A DNA stretch of 64,000 nucleotides from Cryphonectria parasitica EP155 (GCF_011745365.1 NW_024468917.1:620001-684000), one strand, 5' to 3'; numbered from the stretch's first letter, positions 12,073-23,846 are shown. A program made the numbers and translations. The notes: generated from the letters alone by a model not told the origin.

Positions 12073-13130
12073 ATGAGGTTTCAATCTGTTGTTCTGGCCC
12101 TGTCGGCCATATCTGCCGCGTCCGCTGCCGCCTGTCCAAAGAAGGCCAGGGCCTCACAGTCGAGCTCCGTCACGGAGGCTGTCGAGCCCACCTCTTCTGC
12201 ATCCGCTTTAGTTGCTGCCATTCCAAGTGCCGCCTCCGACTCGTCTTCAGAGATTATCGCCACGAGCTCTGTGGCCACTAGCAGCGCCACTGTGATCGCC
12301 GTAACCTCTGAGGCTGCAGCTACCAGCAGCGCAACCTCCACGTCTGCGGCATCCCCCTCAGTCGTCTCCTCCACGGCGTCTGTAGAGGTTGCTGTGGCCA
12401 TCAGCTCCTCGGCCGCTTCATCTGACTCCTCCACCTCCACCTCGAGCACTAGCTCCGCCGTCACGAGTGGGGAGGCGACGTTCTACGGCGGCAACCTGAG
12501 CGGTGGAGCGTGCTCTTTCACCACCCTGTCGACCATCCCCAACAGTCTGTTCGGCACAGCCTACTCGGGTGCCGTGTGGGACAACGCTGCCGAGTGCGGT
12601 GCATGTGTCAATGTCACCGGCCCCAACGGCAACTCCATCACCGCCATGGTAAGCGCGCTCTCTCCCCAAGCCCCAGTGCACATACCCGGCTGAGCTCGCA
12701 CTAACAATACTTCCAGATCGTCGACGAGTGCCCCGAGTGTGCCTCTGGCCACCTCGACCTCTTCGAGGACGCCTTCCTGGAGCTGGGCACCGCCTCTGAG
12801 GGCATCATCGACATCAGCTACACGTTCGTGTCGTGCGGCATCACCTCGCCCATCGTGCTGGTCAACAAGTCCGGGACGTCGGCGTACTGGTTCTCGATGC
12901 AGGTCGTGAACTCCAACGAGGCTGTCGAGAGCCTCGAGGTCAGCACAGATGGCGGGAGCACCTGGCAGAGCACGACGCGCTCGACCTACAATTTCTTTGA
13001 GAACTCGAGCGGCTTCGGGACGGACACCGTCGATGTGCGCGTGACGAGCACTAGTGGTGGCACCATCACAGTCAGCGATGTCAGCGTTGCCAGCGAGGCG
13101 TCGGCGACGGCGGCATCAAACTTCTCTTGA
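12073..13130 (+). CDS. Secreted expansin-like protein (double-psi beta-barrel plus CBM63-like domain)
   Basis: Fungal expansin-like (loosenin/swollenin-related) proteins bind and loosen polysaccharide walls without hydrolysis. Exons 12073-12648 and 12717-13130 give 329 residues in phase. Residues 1-18 form a signal peptide ending in an Ala/Ser-rich cleavage site. Residues of about 25-132 are a Ser/Thr/Ala-rich linker, probably O-glycosylated. The double-psi barrel runs from about 134 (GEATFYGGNLSGGACSF) through AECGACVNVTGP and, after the intron, VDECPECASGHLDLF. A beta-sandwich region with STDGGSTWQ follows to the end, as in CBM63 of expansins. A possible in-frame ATG at 11926 would bury the signal peptide, so I reject it. 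A cell-wall or host-interaction role is inferred. Confidence 0.88.
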
Positions 13131-13976
13131 GAGGGCCTTGGCAGATTATTCTTCTCTTTGGGGCATTTCTGTGAATGAGTTGTGCAGAACGGTGTTTACA
13201 TTCTGCTGTACATATTTAGCATACAAACGAAGCCGAGACTCTGGGGTTTACTAAGGAAATGTTCATCGCATCTCTAGGCCACATTCGCCGCCTGTCTCCT
13301 TGGTTGCACGATTGCCTGATGTTGTCATAGCCTGAATACATGAACAACGACGAGTATATGGTCCATATATGTTCTTGTTCATGTAGGCTGCCCCATGTGC
13401 CGTTGTGGACGAGGCCGGATCTCTTCGACTGTGGGGTGTTAGCCTTGCGAGCAACCTGCAATTCTGTGGCTTACACCGCGTGTTCTTGATGTTAGTGGAG
13501 ATCGATGACTTCGTGATCTGGATCAAGAATACATCAGTGCTATAATTTGACGTGCAGTTTCAAAGGGAAAGGTGGAGGAGCTTGTGACGTTGAGCGAAAG
13601 CAACGAAGAAGTGCCAAGGCAGCGGTCCTGCTATTCGAATGCCCTGCTTAGTAAGACAAGTACTCTATTAATACAAGGATGACGCGCCGCTCACGCTACA
13701 GAACGCGTCCCCAGCGCCACTGACACCAGCAAGCAGCCTTTCCGTAACAAGTCCCTAGATCGCTAAATCTTCCTCTACTACTATCACCGCCGCCACCATA
13801 ATCATCGCCACCATATCATGTCATAACAAGCCCAGCCACTTGGGTCTTCACCACATCTCCTTGTTCATCCCCCACAAAAGATGTTCACGGTCATACCTCT
13901 CCCGGCCTACCGCGACGGGGAGAACGTCCTCCCCTCCTTCAGCCCGAGTGCAAGTCACCACACCCACGCCCACACC
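13131..13976. other. Intergenic between expansin-like gene and acidic unknown gene
   Basis: Both neighbours lie on the plus strand. The last 200 bases are CA-rich and pyrimidine-rich, consistent with a 5' leader. No other element is seen. Confidence 0.5.
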
Positions 13977-14896
13977 ATGTCCAGCCCTTACCGGCCTACA
14001 AGACCCTCGCCGCTCTCCTCCAGCCCCATCCGCGCATCAACATCGCCCCCACCGCCACTAACGCCGTGCGATCCCAATGCCCGCCGTGAGACGCAGTCCT
14101 CCCCCATCTGTTCGCCGACGCCGACACCCGCATCGCTGTTCGGCGGCGGCAGCGCGAGCAGCAGCAGCAACAGCAAGTTCGCACTGCGACCGAGCCGGCC
14201 CAACCCAGTGACGCAGAAGCGTGAGGCGGCACAGGAGAGCCGGCGGAAGCTGTTTCTAAAGAATGTGAGACAGAGGGCCGAGGATCAAAGGTGGCAGAGG
14301 AGGGGTGGAGAGCAAGAGGTAAGGCTTGACTAGGCGAAAGACGGCTCAAGGTGGAAATGCAGCATATTCAATTTTTGCATGCTAATTTTGTCTGGTAAAA
14401 CACAATATAGTTACTCAAGCTGGAGTGGTTCTCGCTCAATGCCGAGCTCCGACAAGCCAAGAATGCCGACCTCGACGGGACCATCTTTGAGTCGGACATT
14501 GAGGATGCGGCGCGCCTGCGCGAGGAGGCCACGCGGAAGCCCCGTGCGCTGAGCACCATCTCTGAATCCGAGTCGAGCGGGATGGGGCGGCGCTCAGATC
14601 AACAACCAAACGTGGATGACATGATGGTGGATATGTTCGAGCAGGATGAGCAGGCGGAGCTGGAGGCGCTCCTGGCGTCGATGCCGGAGCGGCAGTCGGC
14701 GCGCAACTGGGAGTCGCCTGGCTCGCCGCACTGGTTGGATGAGGTTGATGATGTTGATGATGATGATGACGATGACTACGATGCAGTGTTTATGGATTAC
14801 CTCTCGCAGGAGGGAGTTCAGCAACAGCAACAACAGCAACATGGCCAGAATCAGAGTTTGGATTCGGCGGCATCTGGACACATGGATCTGTCATGA
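13977..14896 (+). CDS. Uncharacterised acidic fungal protein with poly-Asp and poly-Gln tracts
   Basis: I do not recognise a named family. Exons 13977-14318 and 14411-14896 join in phase to give 275 residues. The N-terminal 85 residues are Pro/Ser-rich and look disordered. A basic helical segment follows (TQKREAAQESRRKLFLKNVRQR) around 90-110 and continues over the splice junction as ELLKLEWFSLNAEL, probably one amphipathic helix. The C-terminal half is strongly acidic, with an eight-Asp run, a VFMDYLSQEG motif and seven consecutive Gln near the end. The ATG at 13977 is preferred over 13881 because the first 32 residues of the longer frame are poorly coding-like. The gene converges on PEX19 with 220 bases between stops. 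The layout suggests a nuclear regulatory or assembly factor, but that is only an impression. Confidence 0.75.
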
Positions 14897-15116
14897 AGAA
14901 AGATCTCATGCACGTATTGTTGCTTTTCACTATTTGGGTTGGCAGTGTGTCATGTTTTACCATCTCGGCGTAAGGGACAGACGGGTGTCACATTATTGTT
15001 GTGAGGACGGCGTTCAAGGTTAACACAAGGCTGTACGGGACGGGACAGGCTTTGCATGAATAGGTGGTTGGGGTATATTCTCTGTATCTTCCAACATGTT
15101 TGTTCTAGTGTTGAGC

Positions 15117-16329
15117 TCATTGAGGGGGGCAAGAATCCATATCTGGAGCACCCAGGGCGTCCTGCGCAGATGGCATGTCTCCTACTAGATCTGGCGGTGG
15201 TGATCCGGCAGCTTGCATCTAATGGCAGACCGCATATGGTCAGCATGTGGTACCTCTTGTAGCACGCGTCTTCCAGGCGTATGCTCACCTTCTGCATCCT
15301 TTCCACGATGTACTCTCTGTCCGCAGGATTGGAGTCTGCATACGTCCCCTCCTCGAATTTTGCCACGATTTCCTTCACAAGCCCCTCCTGCTCTTCATAC
15401 CTCTTGCGGTCCGCCTCGGAAATCTTGTCCCGGTTCTTGTCCATCCAGTCAGGGAACTTATCATTCAGCTCCTTCATCGGCTCGTACAGGATGTCCTTGT
15501 TGGTCAGCTGCTCCATCATGCCCAACAGCATCTTAGAGAACTCCTCCTCGCTGCCCTCCAGCCCGCCCTCGCCCGCCTGCATCTGCTTCAGCAGCTCCGC
15601 CATGAAGTCGTCCGAGCCCCCTTCTGCCGCCGCTGCTGCTGTTGCCTGATCGCCCGACGTCTGCATGCGCTCCATCGTGCGCCGGATGGTCTCCTGGAAA
15701 GAGGCCTCGGCGCTGCCGTCGGTGACGGTGGAAGACTGGTTTACGGCTTTGGCCAGACCTGGTGCGGGGGCCGGGGCGGGGTTGGATGATGAGGCCTCAC
15801 CGGCTGCCGCCGCTGCTGCGCCCAATTCCTTGAAGATGCTGTCAAATTGTGCTTGCATCTCCGGCTGAGCTGGATGTTAGCGTCTAAATTTCCTCGCGAG
15901 GAAGGGATAAACTTGAGCGTACCGAGCTGTCGATCTCCCCCATGAGCTCAGCCATGCCGGCCTGGAGCTGTTTCGCAAAGTCATCGTCCGACAGCACTTC
16001 ATCTTCCACCTTGGCCTTCGACGGGTCTGCAGCGGCTGTAGACGAGGCCGGCCTGCCCGGGCCAGCGGGCGTGACCTCGGGTTTCTTCGCATCTAGCTTA
16101 ACTGCTGAGAAGTCATCCAGCATGTCTGTTGTCCTTTGGTTAGAAAAGCTGCAGCAAATCGTTTTCTGCGAAAGGGCGATCATCACGTGCCATCCAGATC
16201 ATCCAGATCATCCAGATCATCCTCGTCCGGGTCCGGAACATCCCCCATCTCCTCCAGGATTTTATCATCGATGGAAATCTTGGGCTCAACACCACTTGAG
16301 GCCTCAGGTGCCTCGGGTTTGGACGCCAT
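15117..16329 (-). CDS. pex19: PEX19, peroxisomal membrane-protein import receptor
   Basis: Pex19 is the cytosolic chaperone and receptor that delivers peroxisomal membrane proteins to Pex3. Exons are 16191-16329, 15923-16125, 15289-15864 and 15117-15218, giving 339 residues. The acidic N-terminus contains DDLDDLDDMLDDFS, the Pex3-binding type region. The middle carries the conserved MEQLTNKDILYEPMKEL block, and the C-terminus the MQAAGSPPPDLVGDMP block. The last four residues are CPPQ, a CaaX-type farnesylation signal as expected. The first intron is best read as GC-AG (donor after 16191, acceptor before 16125), since this restores the conserved DDLDDMLDDF and places a CTAAC branch site about 14 nt from the acceptor. 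A GT-AG alternative would insert extra Thr residues and leave the branch site 6 nt away. Confidence 0.95.
16191..16220. repeat. Nine-base tandem repeat in PEX19 exon 1
   Basis: The unit CCAGATCAT on the plus strand occurs about three times and encodes the repeated Asp-Asp-Leu of PEX19. It abuts the first exon's 5' splice site. Confidence 0.7.
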
Positions 16330-17123
16330 TTCGTTGTGAAGCGTCGGACTGTTCTCACATGCGATCCTTGCAGTTGTACAGGTCTGAAATGTGTATGCTA
16401 TAAATGGCGGGGCAGAGAGTGGACCACTGTCAGTGGTGACAATGGCGATAGGCCAAGGCAACAAACTTGTAAATGAAGAAAAAGTGATTGTTCTTTGCTT
16501 GGAGAAAATGTATTTCCCAGGGCTTAGGCACAGTAGAAGGAAGAGAAGGAGGTCTTCATGAAAATAGGCGGATATCCTGTCTGGTCGCAGTTCTGCCGAG
16601 GCCTATATTTCGGCGCGCTCTGGGGTTGGTTCGCCGCAGTTGCGATCATCGAAGCTACAAGCAGGGTTCCTCGGTTTGGGTGGGTCAGTGGGGTTCTTGG
16701 GGGGCCCTGTCAGTGTCCTCCGCCTTCCCTTTCTAGCACCATCGAAAAGGCGAGCCATTCTGCCCAATGTGTTGGTGGTTACACTGCAGAAAGACCAACC
16801 CAAATGTGCAAGGCTTCCTGAGAGGACTCTTTCACCCACGCCCACGCCACTTTGTTTGTGACCAGCGATCGCCACAGCCTCACTTTTTCCACAACTTCTG
16901 ACAAACTGCATATCTGGTGCCTTGTTGTCCCTCTTTCAGCACTTTGGGCCACGTATTTGCCCCCAAAGCCTTACGGCCTAAAGGAAGTCGTCCACCCTAT
17001 CCTGGCCTTCCAGGTCTTTCCTCCTTCACGCAATCATTTCTCAAAACAACTGCCACCCTCCAGTCACCATCACCCAACCGCCAGCACACAAAGACATCAC
17101 TGCGCTCATCAAAAACCACAGTT
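16330..17123. other. Divergent promoter region PEX19 / UBC9
   Basis: The two genes are transcribed away from each other from this 794-base stretch. The UBC9 side is rich in CA and pyrimidine leader sequence. No specific operator was recognised. Confidence 0.5.
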
Positions 17124-17808
17124 ATGTCTCTATGTCTAAACAGGCTTCAGGAAGAGCGGTACGTCTGATCGATGAACTTGCATCACGCCTGCGCCCTCTC
17201 GACGAACGTCACTGACAACCCGAGTAGCAAGCTCTGGAGGAAAGACCACCCCTTCGGATTCTACGCAAAGCCTGTGCGCAACGCACAGGGCGTCCTTGAC
17301 GTCAAGAGCTGGGAATGTGGCATACCAGGGAAGGAGAAGACGATCTGGGAGGGCGGCCAGTTCAAACTGACGATGCAGTTCCCGGACGGTACGGGCAACC
17401 CATGTCTTCTTGCGCGCTGGGGATGAGGTTTCAGGACGACTACTGACGATGATTATTCTCCATAGAATACCCGACCAAGCCTCCCAAGTGTAAACCCCCC
17501 GACGCTCGTGACTTCTTCAAAATTGACTGGCACGGCTAACATAAAACATTACAGGCAAATTCGTCCCTCCGTTGTTCCACCCCAACGTCTACCCGAGCGG
17601 CACCGTCTGCCTATCGATCTTGAACGAGGAGGAGGCGTGGAAACCAGCTATCACAATCAAGCAAATTCTTCTGGGCGTGCAAGATCTGCTGAACGACCCC
17701 AACCCCGAGTCGCCTGCTCAGGCCGATGCGTACAACCTGTTTAAGAAGGACCGGGCCGAGTACGAACGGCGTGTGAAGCGGGTAGTGAAGGAGAACCCAG
17801 CTCCTTAA
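17124..17808 (+). CDS. ubc9: UBC9, SUMO-conjugating E2 enzyme
   Basis: Ubc9 carries SUMO as a thioester and transfers it to lysines, often within Psi-K-x-E sites. Exons 17124-17158, 17228-17388, 17466-17489 and 17555-17808 give 157 residues, exactly the usual length. The protein starts [20 protein letters not shown], then HPFGFYAKP. The catalytic region is [18 protein letters not shown], with the active cysteine in TVCLS and the HPN triad nearby. [14 protein letters not shown] and the DPNPESPAQ loop are the classic Ubc9 features. The third exon is only 24 nt and encodes most of EYPTKPPKC. Nothing is missing. Confidence 0.98.
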
Positions 17809-18976
17809 GATGTGCATAAGAAGGACCACTCGGGAAAGGGGGAAGGAACATGGTGCGCCGCGGATCTACTCTCTGAAGCGACTTGGCGTGGTGGCTGTTG
17901 TCCGGCGTATGGCATGGGAGACCTCCCTTCTTTCTCTTGGAGTTTAGGACAAGGACGGGTACAGCAAAGTCCGGGTTGATTGCATGGAGTTTTAGATATC
18001 ATGGGGTTTTCCTGCGCTCTCGCGCCTCTCTGAAGGATCTTGAACAAGAGACAACACTGCGCATTGATTTATATTTCAGGTCAGAATACCTGGTGCTCCC
18101 GCTTTCACAACGAAATGCTCAGATGATATGATGTTATGCGAGCTTTCCTGCACGGCAATTGGCTGTCTTGCTTCCAAAACCTGCGATCTTGAAGCTCATC
18201 AGTCCGCAAAGTAGCGTATACACCTGTCGCGGCCTGATAAATTTGTCGGGTTCGTTGCAATGTCGGGTCTAATCAAGTGCTGCGTCTAAGCCGCGTGCCC
18301 AGCCAGCCAGGAGGAAGTCACTCGGTACTTTGCTGGTTCAAGTCCCGAGCCTCTGCAAGCCTGCACAATACGACCGTATCATGCAGCCCCAAAAGGTTCC
18401 ACGAGGAATCGTCATCTCTACCGACGAACATTGCAGCCGGGTTCAACACATTATCTGGCACATAACGAAGCCCACCATATATCCAGATGGCTCGGACCAC
18501 CGATCTCGTGGCGGCCTATGGTAGGTACACAGTACCTTACTAGTATGTAGTCGGATGTCCCGTCTTCCTTATCAGTGTACTTATCAGGGAGCAAAATGAC
18601 TCCTCGGACCCGGTATCGGACACCACCCGTACCTGGGACCCAAAATTTAAATGTGGTCGTTACGTACTATTCCTCGTGCAAGAGATACCAGTGTCTCCTG
18701 TTTTAGCAAATCGAATCGTGCTGATTTGCCGTTGAGTGAGTCAATTCGGCCTGCCAGGGAGTTCCATTCTATTACGGAGCTCTCTCTTCGTGGCTAGTTC
18801 TTGACTTCTTTTTCTTCGTGCCTTCTACCCACCATCGCGAACCTTTTCCTCTACAGCCCAGGCAGATCAATCTTCTACACACTCTTTGCGCAAGTTGTGA
18901 GAGAGTCACATTGCTCCTTTGCAAGCTTTTTACTTGCTCCCAACAATCCAGCGCATCTCTAAACACAGTCGACAAG
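17809..18976. other. Intergenic between UBC9 and asparagine synthetase
   Basis: The region is 1.17 kb with both genes on the plus strand. It contains one consensus Gcn4/CPC1-type site (18737-18743), listed separately. A B-box-like string at about 18342 lacks a pairable T-stem and an A box, so it is not a tRNA. Confidence 0.5.
18737..18743. promoter_or_regulatory. Candidate Gcn4/CPC1 binding site (TGAGTCA)
   Basis: The exact palindromic core TGAGTCA lies 234 bases upstream of the asparagine synthetase ATG. Gcn4/CPC1-type bZIP factors bind TGASTCA and switch on amino acid biosynthesis genes during starvation. A second exact copy lies in intron 3 of the same gene (19242-19248). The functional role is inferred. 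Confidence 0.55.
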
Positions 18977-21256
18977 ATGTGTGGCATATTCGCGTGCCAT
19001 CGGTAGGTCCCGACGCAGCGACGATGGAGGGGCATTACTGTGCCCCACCACCAATCGATTTATCGTGGTGATCTTGGGAAGGCTGACGTACAATCTGCAG
19101 GCACCCGGATGTGCAAAAGTTCAAGCCCACTGCCCTCAAGCTTTCAAAAGCGTGCGTACAACTCGATTTCCATACGAGAACAACCCAATTGACTCTTGAA
19201 ACAACAGGATTCGCCATCGAGGACCCGATTGGAGTATGCACTGAGTCACCCAAATTTTGTTGCGCTCTTCATCAAGCTGACTTACGTTCGTCTCTCATAG
19301 GCGGCAGCTGCATCTGCAACAACACAAGTATGGATATAGAATTCTAGCCACAAAATAATGCTGCGCGCAAGGCTTGCTGACATCATGCTATAGTTCTGTG
19401 CCATGAACGGTTGAGCATCGTGGGTGTTGGTGAGTATCGTCGAGACCCCGAAGGTGTGCGTATCTGACGACCGAGTAGAGAGCGGCGCCCAGCCCCTGAC
19501 CAACGAGGATGGCAGCATCATACTCGCTGTCAACGGCGAGATCTACAACCACCGATTGATCCGAAAGACCCTCAAGAACCCGTACCACTTCAAGACTCAC
19601 TCCGACTGCGAGGTTGTGATTCCACTAGTACGTCATGATTGTCGGATTAGACCAAGGAGATGAAAGAAGAAGAAGAAGTATGAAGTGTTTAACGATTTGT
19701 AGTACATGGAATATGGTCTGGACGCGCCCAAGTATCTCGACGGCATGTTCTCTTTCGTCCTGTACGACAAGAAGCAGGACCGAACAATAGCCGCGCGCGA
19801 TCCAATCGGCATCACCACCCTTTATCAGGGCTGGTCCTCCAAGGAGCCCGGCACCGTCTACTTCGGTTCCGAGCTGAAGTGCCTGCACCCAGTGTGCGAC
19901 AAGATCGAGTCCTTTCCTCCGGGCCACGTCTACGACAGCAAGACCGGCGAGAGGACACGGTACTTTGAGCCTAACTGGTGGGACGGCTCTAAGGTGCCGC
20001 AAAAACCTGTGGACCTCAAGCTCCTGCGCGAGAAGCTCGAGAAGTCAGTCCGGAAGCGGCTCATGGCTGAGGTCCCATACGGCGTCCTGCTGTCCGGTGG
20101 CCTCGACTCGAGTCTGGTTGCTTCGATCGCACAGCGCGAGACACAGCGCCTGAAGAAGGCTGCCCTGGCCGCTAACGGCTCCCAGGAGCAGCAGCAGACC
20201 GGCGACGAGGACAGGGGTGAGGGCCTGGTTGGTATTGATGATGAGGACCACTTGTCCACCGTCACGTACCTGCCCCAGCTCAACTCATTCTCCATCGGTC
20301 TCCCTGGCTCGCCCGACAACGAGGCGGCGCTGAAGGTCGCCAAGTTCCTGGGAACCAAACACCACGTCATGACTTTCACCATCGAGGATGGTCTGAACGC
20401 CCTATCGGATGTGATTTACCACTTGGAGACGTACGATGTGACGACTATTCGGGCGTCGACGCCAATGTATCTGCTGTCACGCAAGATCAAAGCCATGGGC
20501 ATCAAGATGGTGCTGAGTGGCGAGGGAAGCGATGAGATTTTTGGTGGATACCTGTACTTTGGCCATGCGCCTGATAAGGAGTCCTTCCACGACGAGTGCG
20601 TCCGTCGGGTGAAGAACCTGCATCTTGCCGACTGTCTCCGCGCCAACAAGTCTACCTCGGCATGGGGTCTTGAGGCCCGTGTGCCTTTCCTAGATAAGGA
20701 GGTATGTGACGGGACAGCCCAATTCTGTGTTACGTGGTACTAACAAACCCCTCTGTAAGTTCCTCGAGACATCCATGGCCATTGACCCGGCCGACAAGAT
20801 GATCACCAAGGGCCGGATCGAGAAGTACATCCTGCGCAAGGCCTTCGACACGGCCGACGAGCCGGGCAACGAGCCTTACCTTCCTGACGAGATCCTCTGG
20901 CGCCAGAAGGAACAGTTTTCGGACGGTGTCGGATATGGCTGGATCGACGCGCTCAAGGACAACGCGGAGCTGCACGTCACGGACGAGATGATGAAGAACC
21001 CCAAACCAGAGTGGGGCAGCGACATTCCCGACAGCAAGGAGGCGTACTGGTACAGATGCATGTTTGACGAGCACTTCCCGCCCACCTGTGCGGAGACGGT
21101 CATGCGCTGGGTGCCTAAGTGGGTGAAGCAGAGCGATCCTAGCGGACGGTAAGGCAGCGCCCAAATTTTGTTTTTGAGCTACAGAGGAGCATTGATACTA
21201 ATTCTTGCTGCAGTGCGATTGCTTCTCACAACGCCAAGTACGAGAACGTCGAGTAG
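18977..21256 (+). CDS. Asparagine synthetase (glutamine-hydrolysing)
   Basis: The enzyme makes asparagine from aspartate, ATP and glutamine. Nine exons close in phase to 581 residues: 18977-19002, 19101-19151, 19208-19233, 19301-19327, 19394-19429, 19479-19627, 19703-20701, 20760-21148 and 21214-21256. Cys2 of MCGIFAC is the glutaminase nucleophile. RHRGPDWSG and NGEIYNHR belong to the glutaminase domain. The ATP-pyrophosphatase P-loop SGGLDSS is at about 236-242, followed by a Gln/Gly-rich fungal insertion and [13 protein letters not shown]. The first 105 residues are spread over six exons, four of them under 40 nt. Two TGAGTCA elements (promoter and intron 3) suggest cross-pathway control. 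Confidence 0.97.
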
Positions 21257-21924
21257 GTTGGCCAACTTGTGAGTAACTATAAGGCAAGGCCGTGGCACCG
21301 TCTACCGTCTTGCCAAAGATCAACATGTGTGACAATATCTCATAGAAAAGTTTAGTCGGGAGCCGGGTATGGTAGAACAATAGAGTAGATAATACCAGAT
21401 TCAGGGTTCTCTTTGTAAAGACCCGGCCCATTGCACTATGGTGCTCTTCATGTGTCTATCCAATTGGACTCATGAAAGATGCTTTCACTCAGGGGCAAAA
21501 GATTGAGCCAACATGAAAGATGGGACCTTTGTCTGCATAACATGGGCTCCTTTTCCATAAGGGTCATGCATGAATCCATTCAAACCCTCCTCGTATGCAC
21601 ACGTGGGAGACCATTGCATGCGAGAGGGCCCCCCCTGTCTTCCTGCAGGTGTTAGTCAGGTCGGGATACCCATACTTTCGGCTGTCGACAGCCAATGGAG
21701 AGAGGCCTGGGAGCTCCCTCCAGGGCCGCTCGCCGCCGTGTTGCGGAATCAAATTTCTCGTCGCATTGTTTGCGAACAGCCCCAAAGCTCCAATCCCATC
21801 CAAGCTCCATAACTTTCCCACCTACAAACTGACGCGAGGCTTCTCTGCTCTCAACATTCTCGAAAGCCCACACTCCCAACACCTCAATTCTTTCCATCTG
21901 TCATCCAGACCAACAGCAGTCAAA
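21257..21924. other. Intergenic, VDAC promoter region
   Basis: A 668-base gap in tandem plus-strand orientation. A CA- and TC-rich leader precedes the VDAC ATG. Nothing else was recognised. Confidence 0.5.
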
Positions 21925-23442
21925 ATGTCTATTCCAGCCTTTTCTGACATTGCCAAGTCGGCCAACGACGTAAGTAATGCCTCAACATCCTCCTCCCTGA
22001 TACACTCTCTGCCTACCATCCTGCCCAGTCGCCTAATGTTCTTGGGGACTGGAGCTCGTCCCCTCCGCCTCTCTTACTTGTACTGCAAAGACCAAGGACT
22101 AACACACTCATCTCATTCGTTCTTTAGTTGCTTAACAAGGATTTCTACCACCTCTCAGCCAGCACGATCGAGGTCAAGAGCAACACTCCCAACAATGTCG
22201 CCTTCAAGGTCACCGGCAAGAGCAGCCACGAGAAGAACACGTCTGGCGCGGTACGATTAAACCTTGGTTCTGTTACGCTCGTCAAGTCACTGCGACAGAA
22301 TACACTGCAGTGGCGGGTGCGAAAATGTAATGTTCATCCGGCGGCTGACACATTGGTTGTTGGGTGGTGTTTGTACAGGTCGAGGGAAAGTACACGGACA
22401 AGATCAACGGTAATGCCAACCATACTGCTTCAACACTTGGCACTCATCGCGACGGCCGCGTCCTGATGTGCAACGTGCCACCGGCGACGTACCTCCTCGA
22501 GCTGAATGGGTTCGCGTTCCGCTAGTACCGGAATCACATCCTGTTCAGCATCCTGGCTGCCCCGGACGGATGGACACAATTGCTGATCAAGGCGCGCTCG
22601 CCATCGCTAGGCCTCACCGTCACCCAGTCGTGGAACACCCTGAACGCCCTCGAGACCAAGATCGAGGCCGCCGATAACGTCACCAAGGGCCTCAAGCTTG
22701 AGGGCGCCTTTTCCTTCCTGCCCGAGTCCCAGAAGCGCGGCGCCAAGTTCAACCTGTACTTCAAGCAGCCCAAGTTCCACTTCCGCACCTTCACCGACCT
22801 GCTCAAGGGCCCCACTGCCAACATCGACGTCGTCCTCGGCCACGAGGGCTTCCTGGCTGGTGCCGCTGCTGGTTACGATGTCCAGAAGGCCGGCATCACC
22901 ACCTTTGCCGCCGCCGTTGGCTTCCAACAGCCCACCTGGACTGCCGCTGTCACTGCCACCGACAAGTGCAGCGTCTTCGCCGCCTCGTACTACCACAAGG
23001 TGAACCCTCTGGTCGAGGCCGGTGCCAAGGCCTCTTGGGATTCCAAGTCTCCTGCCAACACTGTCGGTCTGGAGGTCGCTACCAAGTACCGCATCGACCC
23101 TGTCTCCTTCGCCAAGGTTCGTTGCGTTACACTCCCCCCCCCCCTCGGCGGGCGGTTGGAAAGTTTGAGAACATGCGATTTTGAAGACAAATATTGACAC
23201 CCTCTGCAGGGCAAGATCAACGACCGCGGTATCGCCGCCGTCTCCTACAATGTTCTCCTCCGCTCCGGTGTCACCCTCGGCGTCGGTACCTCTTTTGATA
23301 CCCAGAAGCTGGACCAGGCTACCCACAAGGTACGTGATCCCCCATCTTTTCTTATTTCCAGTCTCTTGTTCCCTGTTCGAGATAAAACAAGACTAATCAC
23401 TTTGTTATACAGGTTGGCGCCAGCCTCACCTTCGAGGGCTAA
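21925..23442 (+). CDS. por1: Mitochondrial outer-membrane porin (VDAC)
   Basis: VDAC is the 19-strand beta-barrel that passes metabolites and ADP/ATP through the mitochondrial outer membrane. Exons 21925-21969, 22128-22250, 22379-22409, 22611-23116, 23210-23329 and 23413-23442 close to 284 residues, the expected fungal length. The N-terminus MSIPAFSDIAKSANDLLNKD forms the family's amphipathic helix. The usual beta-barrel landmarks follow, including LTVTQSWNTLN, GLKLEGAFSFLP and the C-terminal VGASLTFEG. The third exon is only 31 nt. Intron 4 carries a run of 11 C close to its donor. No signal peptide is present, as expected. Confidence 0.97.
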
Positions 23443-23846
23443 ACGGTCCATTTACTTAGCAGGCAACTGCTGGTCATCCCGCGCATCCTGATTTGGATTT
23501 TCCTCCACGGGAACATTTGGATGGGATCGCAACTCCTTCTGTCTTGAACCACGTGCCCTGTATCAACTCGATTTCGCAGCTTAGAATGGTTTAGCATCTG
23601 GGGGAAAATACAATAGGAACTGGGAGGTGAACTAGATGAGAGCGCGCCCCGGAGGTCAATTGATCTATTTGTAGCACCTTTGATCATGGTAGATTGTCGC
23701 ATGGTGTTTTGTGCTGGGATTTTGTTCTTATTTTGTGACCTCATAATCATGCGCACGCGTACAGACGGGGTTCTTTGCACTCCCCTCAACGACGGTCTCG
23801 AAGAACATCGATCACCTGGCGTCCGCCAAACTGACCAGACAGGTGC
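23443..23846. other. Convergent 3' flank between VDAC and J-protein gene
   Basis: Both genes end here, and the 404 bases hold their 3' UTRs. No other element is seen. Confidence 0.5.

Noticed and set aside
18336..18362. tRNA B-box-like GGTTCAAGTCC
   Set aside because: The flanks do not pair as a T-stem, and no A box lies at the right distance.
21653..22127. Long plus-strand ORF through the VDAC leader and first intron (21595-22260)
   Set aside because: It reads through a clear intron and is out of keeping with the VDAC start. It is a by-product of an open leader.
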